Part shown: positions 44,472 through 53,587 of the stretch, piece by piece
Layout of the letters: every line of letters begins with the position of its first letter
Position numbering within the stretch: position 1 is the first letter of the stretch
Origin: Halomonas meridiana
GTDB taxonomy: Bacteria > Pseudomonadota > Gammaproteobacteria > Pseudomonadales > Halomonadaceae
Direction: 5' to 3'
Assembly (NCBI RefSeq): GCF_009846525.1
Contig: NZ_CP024621.1
Span: 558,001-622,000, forward strand
Length of the DNA: 64,000 nt
Translations under genes and position numbers: made by a program
Notes under the pieces: model-generated
Databases searched by the model: none
What the model saw: only the letters and a program-made list of their open reading frames with translations
Told to the model about the DNA's origin: nothing

Positions 44472-46606
44472 TGGGCAGTTCCTTCACGCGAGCGGTGGGG
44501 AGCGGCTTCCACAGGGCGCATGACCTGGGCTTTGGGGCCGTCGGCGACGATCTGGCCCTGGTCGAGAATCACCACGCGGTCCACCAGCTCCAGCAGGCTA
44601 GTGCGGTGGGTGACCACCACCAGCGTTTGCGTTGGGCTCGCGGCTTTCAGGCGCGCAATCACCTCTTTTTCGGTTTGGATATCCATGGCGCTGGTGGGCT
44701 CATCCATCAGCAGAATCGGCGGTGCGCCCAGCAGTGCGCGGGCCAGGCAGATCAACTGCCGTTGCCCGCCGGAGAGCCCCTCACCGCGCTCGCCAATCGG
44801 CATGTCGTAGCCTTTGGGGTGGCGGGCAATGAAGTCATGTGCTCCGGCAAGCTTGGCGGCGTTGAGAATCTGCTCATCGGTGGGGTGGTGGGCACCAATG
44901 GCAATGTTTTGCCGCACGGTGCCGGAGAAGAGCCAGGCTTCTTGCAGAACGCTGCCAATGTTGTGACGTAAATCCGCAGGGTCGATTTGTCGAAGGTCGG
45001 TATCATCGACCAGCACAGCGCCCTGTTCCGGTGGGTAAATGCCCAGCAGTAGGCGCGCCAGCGTACTCTTGCCGGAGCCGACGCGGCCAAGCAGGGCGAC
45101 TTTCTCGCCGGGCTCGATGGTCAGGTTGATATTCGCCAGCGCTGCGGTAGTTTGCTCGGGGTAGCGAAAGCTCACGTCCTGCAGGCGCAGCTTGCCTTCC
45201 AGCGTGGGGCGGCTGAGGTAGTGGCGGCCTGCCGGGCGCTCGGAGGGCATGTTCATCAACTGGTCGAGCGCGCGGTAGGAGGTACGCGCTTGGTTGATGC
45301 GCGTCATGGTTTGCGCCAGCTGTGCCAGCGGCGCCAGCGCGCGCCCGGTGAGAATGACGCAGGCAATCATGGCCCCCATGGAGATGGTGCCATCGCCCAC
45401 CAGAAAGACCCCGTACACCACGATGCTGACCTGGGCGGCCTGCTGGGCAAAGGCAGTGGCGTTGAGGGCGAACTGCTGAATCGCGCGCCCTTTACGCCCT
45501 ACATTCGACTGCTGGTGAACGCTCTCTTCCCAGCGTTTACGAATCATCGGTGCCGCACCGCTGGCCTTGATGGTTTCCAAGCCAGCAACGGCCTCGATCA
45601 ACACGCCCTGCTTGGAACGGCTCTCCTCAAAGGCTTGACCAGAAAGGCGTTTAAGAAACGGCTGAACGGCGATGCCAATCAGCAATACAAGGGGAACGGC
45701 GATCATGGGGATGATGGCCAGCGGCCCACCGATCAGATAAATCACGCCAATAAACAGCAGGATAAACGGCAGGTCGACAATGGCAACCAGCGACGCCGAG
45801 GCGAAGAAGTCGCGCAGTGTCTCAAACTCTCGGAGGGTATTGGCAAAGCCGCCGGTGGAGCCACGCTTCGCGCTCATTTGCAGGTTGAGCACGTGATCAA
45901 AAATACGCCGTCCCATGCGCAAATCTGCTTCCTGGCCAGCCCGCTCGATAAACAGCTGGCGCAGGGTTTTTACCGCAAAATCGAACAGCAGGGCGATACT
46001 CACACCGATGGTGAGTGCCACCAACGACTCTACCGCTTCGTTAGGCAGTACGCGGTCGTACACCACCATGATGAACAGCGACGTGGCCAGACCTAAAAAG
46101 TTGGTGAGCGCGGCGGCAATGATCACTTGGGTATACACCCAGCGATTCGAGGAGAGCGCGCTCCAGAACCAGTGGCCGCCTTGAATCGCTGGTTCACTAT
46201 TTAAGCTGACCGGGCGGTAGCGGGCGCGTACGGCAATGAGGTGGCCGATATACGCCTCTTCCAGGGCGCTTACGTTGGTCTCCACCGGCTGTTTCCCCAA
46301 GGCCGGATCAAACAGCGCAAAGCGCTCCTCATCGATACGCTCGATAAGGACCACCGCGCGGCCATTTTTCAGCAGCGCCACCGCAGGCAGCAGCGAGTTA
46401 CCCAGGGTGGCGAGGGTATGCTCGCCCAGTGCGGCGACCATGCCGTGGCGTTCGGCGGCATCAATGAAGCCGTCCGGGGTCAGCGGTGATTCGTTGCCTA
46501 CCCGGTGAGCACGCACGGCAGCTTCAGAAACGGGCAGCGTTAGGTGGGCGGCCACGAAGGTCAAGCACTGCTCTAGGTTGTCGTGATGGGGGTTAGCGGC
46601 GTTCAA
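44468..46606 (-). CDS. Type I secretion ABC exporter with C39-like domain (LapB/LssB type)
   Basis: 712 residues from a TTG start (GGAG seven bases before). Residues 1-130 form a C39-peptidase-like domain lacking the catalytic Cys-Gly pair, so it should bind but not cleave the substrate. Six membrane segments follow (about 150-430), then the ATPase: Walker A GRVGSGKST, signature GLSGGQ, Walker B ILLMDEPTSAMD, H-switch VTHRT. Exporters of this type secrete large RTX proteins or adhesins. No such substrate gene is in the window. It overlaps the tolC-like gene by 14 bases. Confidence 0.92.
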   Translation of the reverse strand: MNAANPHHDNLEQCLTFVAAHLTLPVSEAAVRAHRVGNESPLTPDGFIDAAERHGMVAALGEHTLATLGNSLLPAVALLKNGRAVVLIERIDEERFALFDPALGKQPVETNVSALEEAYIGHLIAVRARYRPVSLNSEPAIQGGHWFWSALSSNRWVYTQVIIAAALTNFLGLATSLFIMVVYDRVLPNEAVESLVALTIGVSIALLFDFAVKTLRQLFIERAGQEADLRMGRRIFDHVLNLQMSAKRGSTGGFANTLREFETLRDFFASASLVAIVDLPFILLFIGVIYLIGGPLAIIPMIAVPLVLLIGIAVQPFLKRLSGQAFEESRSKQGVLIEAVAGLETIKASGAAPMIRKRWEESVHQQSNVGRKGRAIQQFALNATAFAQQAAQVSIVVYGVFLVGDGTISMGAMIACVILTGRALAPLAQLAQTMTRINQARTSYRALDQLMNMPSERPAGRHYLSRPTLEGKLRLQDVSFRYPEQTTAALANINLTIEPGEKVALLGRVGSGKSTLARLLLGIYPPEQGAVLVDDTDLRQIDPADLRHNIGSVLQEAWLFSGTVRQNIAIGAHHPTDEQILNAAKLAGAHDFIARHPKGYDMPIGERGEGLSGGQRQLICLARALLGAPPILLMDEPTSAMDIQTEKEVIARLKAASPTQTLVVVTHRTSLLELVDRVVILDQGQIVADGPKAQVMRPVEAAPHRSREGTAQ

Positions 46607-48020
46607 GGTGAATCTCCATCACATCCAGCAGTTCACCAGTGACCGCGAGCTGCTGGAAAGCGGCCTGTTCCCAGCGCACTCGGCGGTTAATCAGCTCCAG
46701 CGCGGTTTGAAATAGGTCGCGCTGAGCGTCGAGCAAGTCGTTGATGCTACTGCGGCCAACGGCAAACTGGTCGCGGTAGGCCAGCAGGGCTTCCTCTTCG
46801 GCGGCGAGCGTGGCGGTTTGCGCTTCCAGCTCCGCGCGTCGGGTGCGGGTATCGGTGTAGGCAGAGCGTACTTCGCGCTCTAGCTCGCGGCGCAGCGCCT
46901 GCTGCTCGTACTGGCTCTGCTGCTGGCGCTCGACCGCCTGGGCAACCCGCGAGGAGGTAGCACCGCCGCTGTAGGGGGTGTAGTCCACGTTAAAGAGCAG
47001 CGCGACGTCGTTGTCGGATTCGTTGAAATCGTTCACATCGAACTGGCGGCCCTCTACCGCCACGCTTAGGCTGGGAAGGCGGGCATTCCGGGTGGCCTGG
47101 GCCTCGGCGTCGCTGGCTTCACTGGTGAGCGTCTGGCTGCGCAGCGCGGCGTTTTGCGCCAGCGCTCTGTCTAGCAGGCGGTCTGCATTGGCATCGCTTA
47201 ATAGCGCGGCACCCTGGGGCAGCGCCAGCACATCCGGCGTGGTGAAAAACGCTTCCTGATACACGTTGATCGCCCGGGCCAGCTCGCCTTCCAGTGTGAC
47301 CAAGCGTGATTCGGCATCGCTCAAGCGGCTTTGCGCGCGCAGAACGTCGGCGCGTGAGCCTGCGCCTGCTTCACGGCGTAGGCTCACGTCTTCAAAAATA
47401 CGCTGGTGCTGCTCAAGGTTATGCTCGGCCAATTGGCGCTGGGCGGTCAGACGAGCCACGTCTAGGTAAGCGTTCACCGCGTAGAGGACTTCTTCTTCAA
47501 TGCTAGACTGGGACTGCCAAAACGCCGCTTCTGCGCTGAGGTCGGCGGCGCGTACGCGTTCGCTACTCGCGCCGAAATCCAGCAGTAGCTGGCTCAGCGT
47601 GACCACGGCATCGACGCGGGAGCCGCGGTCGGGCAGTGATTCAGTACGCTGGAGGTCGTTGCGGTACTCAAGGCCTGCATTCACCTGTGGACGGCGCACG
47701 GCGCGCACTTCGTCAATGCGCAGCACGGATTCCCGCTCCCGAGAGCGCTGAGCCAGAATGCCGGGCTGCTGCTCGATGGCTTGCTGAATTTTTTCACGTA
47801 ACGCAACCAGTGCCACAGAGCTGCCCGTCGCCTCACTGGCTTGCCAGCGAAAGCGATCAAGGAGTTCTTTAAGCTCAGGCGAAAAAGCCGGGCCATCCAG
47901 AGAGGAAGCAGGCAAGGGGGCCATCTCGGCCAGCGGCTCCTCCAGCACGGGTTGAGCAATCAGTGGAGGGCTGACCAGCAGTAGGCCGAGTATGAGCGAC
48001 CTGGTTACGTTCACATTCAT
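46593..48020 (-). CDS. TolC-family outer membrane channel of the type I system
   Basis: 475 residues from the ATG at 48020; signal peptide to about residue 22 (SPPLIAQ). It has the tandem TolC/OEP repeats of long helices and strands: LREKIQQAIEQQPGILAQRS, VNAGLEYRNDLQRTES, LLDFGASSERVRAADL, and NDLLDAQRDLFQTALELINRRV near the C-terminus. It forms the trimeric exit channel for the ABC/HlyD exporter downstream. First of the three overlapping exporter genes, 34 bases after sapC. Confidence 0.92.
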   Translation of the reverse strand: MNVNVTRSLILGLLLVSPPLIAQPVLEEPLAEMAPLPASSLDGPAFSPELKELLDRFRWQASEATGSSVALVALREKIQQAIEQQPGILAQRSRERESVLRIDEVRAVRRPQVNAGLEYRNDLQRTESLPDRGSRVDAVVTLSQLLLDFGASSERVRAADLSAEAAFWQSQSSIEEEVLYAVNAYLDVARLTAQRQLAEHNLEQHQRIFEDVSLRREAGAGSRADVLRAQSRLSDAESRLVTLEGELARAINVYQEAFFTTPDVLALPQGAALLSDANADRLLDRALAQNAALRSQTLTSEASDAEAQATRNARLPSLSVAVEGRQFDVNDFNESDNDVALLFNVDYTPYSGGATSSRVAQAVERQQQSQYEQQALRRELEREVRSAYTDTRTRRAELEAQTATLAAEEEALLAYRDQFAVGRSSINDLLDAQRDLFQTALELINRRVRWEQAAFQQLAVTGELLDVMEIHLERR

Positions 48021-48054
48021 TATCGTTCCTGAAGAGCATCGGTACTTAGCGCGT

Positions 48055-48834
48055 TTAGGTAGCGCTCGGCCAGTCATATTCGGCTTCGCTGCTCAGCGCT
48101 TCTTGCCATTGGGCAAGGGGATCTGAGGGCGGCACGGACGGTTCTGCCGTCGCCTTGCGTTGCTGATAGAGCTGCAAACGGCCAAGCTGCTGTTGCGATT
48201 GCAGCAGAGCGTACACCAAAGGGACGGCACCCAATTGCCAGAAAAGCCCTACTTGTTTGGCAGAAAGGGCCTGCCAAGCGCGCTCGTCGATTTGATACAG
48301 CGGTGTGCTGCCTTGATAACCGTGGGGCTGCCAGGGCGTCAGCAGTGCCGCCTTGGCCAACGCGTTAATACGCTTGGAAAGTCGCTGACAGCCTTGCTCA
48401 CGCTGCTGTAGAAATGCCAGTACCTGGGCAGGAAAGCGGGCAAGCTCGCCGTGCTGGTTGAAAAAAGGCTCGGCATCCAGGCGTTCAACGACATAGGGCG
48501 AGTGCTGGTCAATACACAGCCTGCCAGGATAGTTAGAATGTAGCCCAAACGGGTGGCCGCGCAGCGCGGCAGGCACATAGGCTGCCCGCCAGCGCCCCTG
48601 GTCGTCTACCAGAAGGTTCTGGCCATCTTCCAGCCCCAGCAGCGCAACGGCCTGCCAACCTTCGGCGGTTTCCGTTAGCGCGATTGGAACATTCGCCGCC
48701 ACATGGCGAAGCTCAGCGTCTGCCAGTGCGACCTGGGTAGTGGTTTGCGCGAAGTGGTAGGCAGTAAAACGCTGCCACATTAAACCGCCGTGGTGCTCTT
48801 GGCTGAGCGGCACCCACTGGGCAGCGTGGTTCAT
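48055..48834 (-). CDS. sapC: SapC family protein
   Basis: 259 residues from the ATG at 48834 (MNHAAQWVPLSQEHHGG). Segments such as FTAYHFAQTTTQVALADAELRHVAANVPIALT, LGLEDGQNLLVDDQGRWRAAYVPAALRGHPF and FLQQREQGCQRL fit the SapC family, named for the sapCDEF S-layer export genes of Campylobacter fetus. No signal peptide is seen. It sits immediately before a complete type I secretion set, the same association. Its biochemical role is unknown. Confidence 0.82.
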   Translation of the reverse strand: MNHAAQWVPLSQEHHGGLMWQRFTAYHFAQTTTQVALADAELRHVAANVPIALTETAEGWQAVALLGLEDGQNLLVDDQGRWRAAYVPAALRGHPFGLHSNYPGRLCIDQHSPYVVERLDAEPFFNQHGELARFPAQVLAFLQQREQGCQRLSKRINALAKAALLTPWQPHGYQGSTPLYQIDERAWQALSAKQVGLFWQLGAVPLVYALLQSQQQLGRLQLYQQRKATAEPSVPPSDPLAQWQEALSSEAEYDWPSAT

Positions 48835-48905
48835 GGCGACAACCTTCTTTGATCGGGCGTGGAGAGGTAATGGTGAGGGCACCTTACCAAACGTAGCCCC
48901 TACCG

Positions 48906-50096
48906 TCAGCGGGTGATCAGTCTACGCATCGTGATGAGGCCAATGATGGGCCCAGGTAGCAACCACCCAATCACCCAAGGCCCTTGGCTTGCCCATAGCG
49001 CCGTGACCAGCGCGATGGAGGGAATCGTGAGGCCAAAGCCAATCGCATTCATCATGGCCAGCGCCGCGCCCAGCCGCTCGGGCGGCGCGCTGGCGGAGGC
49101 CAAGGCAGAGAATTGGGCCGAGTCGGCAATCACGCTCACGCCCCATAGGGCAAGCAGCGCCAGCAGTAGCCAGGGGGAGAGGCCGCCTAGCAGCGGATAA
49201 ATAAGACACAGGGTGCCAGATACCGCCAACGCGATAAATGCGACCCGCGCGCTACCGATACGTCGGCTCCACCAGCCTGCCCATACGCAGCCGGGAAGCC
49301 CCAAGGCAATGACCGCAAAGCTTAGCCACGGCTGCAGGCCCGGGGCCGCGCCTAAGCGTTCCAGCTCTCTGGCGACCAAAAAAGGCACCAGCGCCCAGAG
49401 GGCGTAAAGCTCCCAGCAGTGGCCGAAGTAACCCAGCGCGGCGGCGCGGAAGTTCTTCTCTTTGAATGCGGCAAGCCCCGCCCAAGGTCGCCCGCCGTTG
49501 GCCTTGGCAGGCAGATGTGGCCCCACGCCTAGTTGGAAAATCATCAGCGCTGCCAGGAGAGCAAGGGCAGAGGCCAACAGCAGTGGCCACTGCCAAGGCA
49601 GGTGCAGGGTGAGCCCGCGCAGCAGGTGCGGCGAAGCAATGCCAAGGGTGAGCATGCCGACCAACCAGCCAAGCGCCGAGCCTGCGTGGGTGGGTGTCCA
49701 GCTCACTACCAGCTTCATGCCCAGCGGATAAATGCCCGCCAGACAAAGCCCGACTAAAAAGCGTGCCATTGCCGCCAAGGTGACGCTATCTGCGACGCTA
49801 ATAAAGGCCGCGTTGATCAGCGCGCCCAGTACAGCAGACATCGCAAACAGGTGGCTGGCGCGCACGCGGTCGGCCAAGCCAGTGGTCGCAATCAGCAGGG
49901 TGCCGGTAATAAACCCCGCCTGCACGGCGATGGTGAGCAGCCCGAGGTCGCTTTCGCTAAGGCCTACGGCTTCCTGCAGCGCTAAGCCGACACCGTTAAC
50001 GCTAAACCAGAGCGAGGTGCCAAACAGCTGGGCAATCACGATGACCGCTAGCGGCGTGCGGGCTAGAAAGGTATGGGAAAGCATCGGCAATCTCAT
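48906..50096 (-). CDS. Major facilitator superfamily transporter
   Basis: 396 residues with about twelve hydrophobic segments and MFS features: FGTSLWFSVNGVGLAL in the first segment, ATTGLADRVRASHLF in the loop between segments 2 and 3 (MFS signature A-like), GLCLAGIYPLGMKLVVSW in segment 4-5. The substrate cannot be told from sequence. The start at 50096 or the ATG four codons later are both possible. It lies 47 bases after holC and 71 bases before sapC, and its transcription may be independent. Confidence 0.85.
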   Translation of the reverse strand: MRLPMLSHTFLARTPLAVIVIAQLFGTSLWFSVNGVGLALQEAVGLSESDLGLLTIAVQAGFITGTLLIATTGLADRVRASHLFAMSAVLGALINAAFISVADSVTLAAMARFLVGLCLAGIYPLGMKLVVSWTPTHAGSALGWLVGMLTLGIASPHLLRGLTLHLPWQWPLLLASALALLAALMIFQLGVGPHLPAKANGGRPWAGLAAFKEKNFRAAALGYFGHCWELYALWALVPFLVARELERLGAAPGLQPWLSFAVIALGLPGCVWAGWWSRRIGSARVAFIALAVSGTLCLIYPLLGGLSPWLLLALLALWGVSVIADSAQFSALASASAPPERLGAALAMMNAIGFGLTIPSIALVTALWASQGPWVIGWLLPGPIIGLITMRRLITR

Positions 50097-50143
50097 CCAT
50101 TGAGTTGTTGTTATGGGGCTTGGGACGTTTAACGTGCAGAGCG

Positions 50144-50575
50144 CTATCCCAGCTTATGTGGCACGACCTCATGCCCAAGCGCCTTGTAGCGCTGCCAGCA
50201 GGCGCGTTTAGCGACCAGCACGTGTTGGTGTTGGTTGATGATCTCGGCAATCCGAGCGAAGTGCTCGATACCTTCGGGAATATCGGGGTGCAGGTTCAGC
50301 AGCGCCGTCTCTTCAGTGGGCACCGGTAGCTGCTGCCAGCCGAGTGTGATGGGCACAGTGTCAGCCAGCTCGCTATCTTCCAGTGCATGGGGCAGATAAG
50401 CATCATCGCGGAACTGCCATAGCGCTTCGTCGGCCTGTTCGGCCAGCGCTTTGTCTTCGCAGTGGAGGTGCAGTCGATACCCTTTGCGGTGAATCGTCTC
50501 GGCGAGCTTGCAGGCGAACTGTAAGCGCGCTTCTAGGGTGGTATCGGGCAGAATATAAAAATCGATGCGTGCCAT
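50144..50575 (-). CDS. holC: DNA polymerase III chi subunit HolC
   Basis: 143 residues from the ATG at 50575 (MARIDFYILPD). Family segments: FACKLAETIHRKGYRLHLHCEDKALAEQADEALW, FLPHALEDS-like FLPHxx region as YLPHALEDSELADTVPITLGW, and LNLHPDIPEGIEHFARIAEII. HolC links the clamp loader to SSB. In E. coli and many relatives the order is pepA-holC-valS; here ilvE intervenes on one side and five genes on the other. Confidence 0.93.
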   Translation of the reverse strand: MARIDFYILPDTTLEARLQFACKLAETIHRKGYRLHLHCEDKALAEQADEALWQFRDDAYLPHALEDSELADTVPITLGWQQLPVPTEETALLNLHPDIPEGIEHFARIAEIINQHQHVLVAKRACWQRYKALGHEVVPHKLG

Positions 50576-50657
50576 CGGTGGCTCCAGCGGGGTCAACGCG
50601 CTTGGCAGCCTGGCCGCCACGGTGAGTGGCGGCCAGGTGTTGGGTAACGCTAGAGGG

Positions 50658-51779
50658 TCATACCAAGCGGGTCAGCCAGCCATATTTGTCTTCGCTGCGG
50701 CCATACTGAAGGTCGAGCAGGGTTTTGCGAATGCGCTTGGCCACTTCGTTATTGCCATCACCCTGAAGACGAATACGCTCGTTTTCCGTGACCAGTTCGC
50801 CAACCGGGGTAATCACGGCAGCCGTACCGCAGGCGAACACCTCGGTAATCTCGCCGGAGGCGGCACCTTCGCGCCACTCGTCGATGCTGATCGCGCGCTC
50901 TTCGGGGGTGAGGCCCGCGTCTTTGGCCAGAGTGAGGACAGAGTTGCGGGTCACGCCTTCCAAGATGGTGTCGGTCAGGCGCGGTGTGACGATGCGGCCA
51001 TCTTTATAAACGAAGAACAGGTTCATGCCGCCCAGCTCTTCGATCCACTTGTTTTCAGCAGCGTCCAGGAAGGCGACCTGGCTGCAACCGTTGGCGGCGG
51101 CTTCTTTTTGGGCGGCCAGCGAGGCGGCGTAGTTGCCACCGCACTTGGCAAAACCGGTGCCGCCAGGGGCCGCGCGCTTGTAGTGTGAGGAGAGCCAGAT
51201 AGAGACCGGCTCGATACCGCCTTTGAAGTAGGCCGCCGCCGGAGAGGCAATCACGTAGTAGTCCACTTCGTGAGCCGGGCGCACGCCAAGGAAGGCTTCT
51301 GAGGCGATCATAAACGGGCGAAGGTAGAGGCTGCACTCGTCGGCGTCGCTGGCTGGGGTAGGTACCCAGGCGTGGTCTTGGGCCAGCAGTGCTTTCAGCG
51401 AGCCGATGAAGTCGTCATCGGAAAGCTCGGGCAGCGCTAGGCGGCGGGCGCTGCGGCGAAAACGCTCGGCGTTTTTCTCTGGGCGGAAGGTCCAGATAGA
51501 GCCATCGGCATGGCGGTATGCCTTGATGCCTTCGAAAATTTCCTGGCCGTAGTGCAGCACGGAGGCGGCAGGGTCGAGGGTGAGCGGGCCGTAGGGGCGT
51601 ACTTGGTGGCCGTGCCAGTCGGCATCGACGGTCCAGCGCACGTGGGCCATATGGTCGGTGAAGTGTTTACCAAACCCTGGGTTTTGCAGGATGTTATCGC
51701 GGATCTCATCGGCCATCGGCTGATTGGACGGCAAAATTTCAAAACGCGATTCAAGTTGAGCATCTGAAGCTGTGGGCAC
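50658..51779 (-). CDS. ilvE: Branched-chain amino acid aminotransferase (group II type)
   Basis: Last step of valine, leucine and isoleucine synthesis, PLP dependent. 373 residues from a GTG start, preceded by GGAGAG. PLP lysine is K212 in GTGFAKCGGNYAAS; other family marks are VLHYGQEIFEGIKAYRH, LYLRPFMIASE, IEELGGMNLFFV and EVFACGTAAVITPVG. Length and motifs match the group II BCAT of the Ilv_E2 type found in many bacteria and eukaryotes rather than the 309-residue E. coli IlvE. Confidence 0.94.
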   Translation of the reverse strand: MPTASDAQLESRFEILPSNQPMADEIRDNILQNPGFGKHFTDHMAHVRWTVDADWHGHQVRPYGPLTLDPAASVLHYGQEIFEGIKAYRHADGSIWTFRPEKNAERFRRSARRLALPELSDDDFIGSLKALLAQDHAWVPTPASDADECSLYLRPFMIASEAFLGVRPAHEVDYYVIASPAAAYFKGGIEPVSIWLSSHYKRAAPGGTGFAKCGGNYAASLAAQKEAAANGCSQVAFLDAAENKWIEELGGMNLFFVYKDGRIVTPRLTDTILEGVTRNSVLTLAKDAGLTPEERAISIDEWREGAASGEITEVFACGTAAVITPVGELVTENERIRLQGDGNNEVAKRIRKTLLDLQYGRSEDKYGWLTRLV

Positions 51780-51841
51780 GGCGTGTTCTCTCCGCTAGAG
51801 CCAAGCCCCGAAGGGCATCTATTAAGCGTATCGTATGGTTG

Positions 51842-51869
51842 GCGTGTGCCTGGACGCGCTGGCACACGC
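51842..51869. repeat. Hairpin between pepA and ilvE
   Basis: GCGTGTGCC / GGCACACGC, 9-base stem with 10-base loop, in the 153-base gap. A second weaker pair GGTTGC / GCAACC lies nearer to pepA (about 51889-51911). Neither has a T-run on the - strand; possible partial terminator after pepA. Confidence 0.4.
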
Positions 51870-51932
51870 ACATACGTTCAGGTTTAACGGTTGCGTTAAC
51901 GAAAGGCAACCATTGGTGGCCGGTTTGTGAGG

Positions 51933-53453
51933 TTAGGTGTCGCCATTTTCGACTTGGGCGTCGGCTTCACGGTCGAGCAGGTACTGGGTCAACAGACCCA
52001 CCGGGCGGCCGGTGGCGCCTTTTTGTTTGCCCGAATGCCAAGCGGTGCCGGCAATATCCAGGTGCGCCCAGGGGAAGTGGTCGGCAAAGCGTGATAGGAA
52101 GCAGGCAGCGGTAATCGTACCTGCCGGACGCCCACCGATGTTGGCCAAGTCGGCGAAGTTGGAGTCCAGCTGCTCCTGGTACTCATCCCATAGCGGCAGG
52201 TGCCACGCGCGGTCCCAGGCGGTTTCACCGGCATCCAGCAGATCAAGCGCTAGGTCATCGTCGTTGGAGAGCAGGCCGGTGGCGTGGTGACCAAGGGCAA
52301 TAATGGCCGCGCCCGTCAACGTGGCGATATCGACCACGCTGGCAGGCGTGAAGCGCTCAGCGTAGGTAAGGGCGTCGCACAGCACCAAACGGCCCTCGGC
52401 ATCGGTGTTGAGGACTTCCACCGTCAGGCCTTTGAGCGTTTTGATAATGTCGCCCGGCTTGGTGGCGGCACCATCAGGCATGTTCTCGGCGGCGGCAACG
52501 ATAAACACGGCGTTGAGCTTGGGTTTGATGGCCAGCACGGCTTTGACGGTACCGAAGACGCTGGCCGCACCGCCCATATCGAACTTCATTTCATCCATGC
52601 CTTCGCCGGGCTTCAGCGAGATACCGCCCGTATCGAAGGTGATACCTTTGCCGACCAGGACATGGGGCGCCTCGTCGGGGTTGTCTGCACCCTGGTATTT
52701 CATCACGATGAGGCGTGTTGGCTCGACGCTGCCACGGCCCACTGACAGCAGTGAATGAGCGCCCAGGGCCTCTAGTGCCTCTTCGTCTAGAATCTCAACG
52801 TCGAGCGCGCCTTGGGAATCGCGCCCCAATGCTTCTGCCTGCTCGGCTAAGTAGCGCGGCGTGCATACGTTGCCCGGCAGGTTGCCGAGCGTGCGCGTAA
52901 AATTAATGCCCTGACCAATGGCGGTGCCGAGCGCGGCGCCTTGCTTGGCGAGCGGCGCATCGCCGGCATCGCTGACGATCAGCGTCAGTTTAGCCAAGCT
53001 AGGCGCTTTGGCCGGCGATGACTTGAAGTGATCGAATCGGTAAATCGCGCGTTCGGCGGCTTCTAGGGTCTTGCGTGCTTTCCAGACGGCGTCGCGATCG
53101 TCGAGCGGTACGTCAGTAAAGGTGGCGCTGGCTTCGTCCACGGGCAGTTTGACCAGGGCGGCCATGGCGGCATCGAGTGCCTTGATAAAGGCCGCTTCCT
53201 GGCATTTGTCGCGCTCACCCAACCCCACCAGCAGAATGCGGTCGGCTCCCAAGCCCGGTGCGAAAGGCACTAGCTGCGTGTTGCCCAACGCCGCGTCGAA
53301 GTCGCCGCGCTCCAGCAGCTGGCCGATCAAGCGCTCGCTGGCGTCGTCTAATTTGGCCACGGCGGGCAGTAAGTCGCTACCTTTATAGACAGGGAGAACG
53401 AGGCAAGCCGTTTCGGCTTTGGCGGGGTTCGCGGTCTGAACGGAAAATTCCAT
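51933..53453 (-). CDS. pepA: Leucyl aminopeptidase PepA
   Basis: 506 residues. Dinuclear zinc M17 peptidase: metal and active residues in GKGITFDTGGISLKPG, MKFDMGGAA, and the signature NTDAEGRLVL. The N-terminal domain (about 1-170) is the DNA-binding/regulatory half seen in E. coli PepA, which also acts in Xer recombination and carAB control. Divergent from lptF, the common gammaproteobacterial arrangement; the 134-base gap between them should hold both promoters. Confidence 0.96.
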   Translation of the reverse strand: MEFSVQTANPAKAETACLVLPVYKGSDLLPAVAKLDDASERLIGQLLERGDFDAALGNTQLVPFAPGLGADRILLVGLGERDKCQEAAFIKALDAAMAALVKLPVDEASATFTDVPLDDRDAVWKARKTLEAAERAIYRFDHFKSSPAKAPSLAKLTLIVSDAGDAPLAKQGAALGTAIGQGINFTRTLGNLPGNVCTPRYLAEQAEALGRDSQGALDVEILDEEALEALGAHSLLSVGRGSVEPTRLIVMKYQGADNPDEAPHVLVGKGITFDTGGISLKPGEGMDEMKFDMGGAASVFGTVKAVLAIKPKLNAVFIVAAAENMPDGAATKPGDIIKTLKGLTVEVLNTDAEGRLVLCDALTYAERFTPASVVDIATLTGAAIIALGHHATGLLSNDDDLALDLLDAGETAWDRAWHLPLWDEYQEQLDSNFADLANIGGRPAGTITAACFLSRFADHFPWAHLDIAGTAWHSGKQKGATGRPVGLLTQYLLDREADAQVENGDT

Positions 53454-53587
53454 GACGTCTCCAACAAGACAAGCAACGAGTGATTCGGGATAATGCCCCG
53501 TTATTTAGTGTTTGCTACCAGTTTGATTAGTGTACCCAAGCCATGGACGCATTGCATGGTCACCTGCACCACTAGTCGGAGAGTGCG

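Noticed and set aside
45152..46096. 314-codon open frame on the + strand over the type I ABC gene
   Set aside because: Opposite the membrane and ATPase part of a well-supported exporter; no independent evidence.
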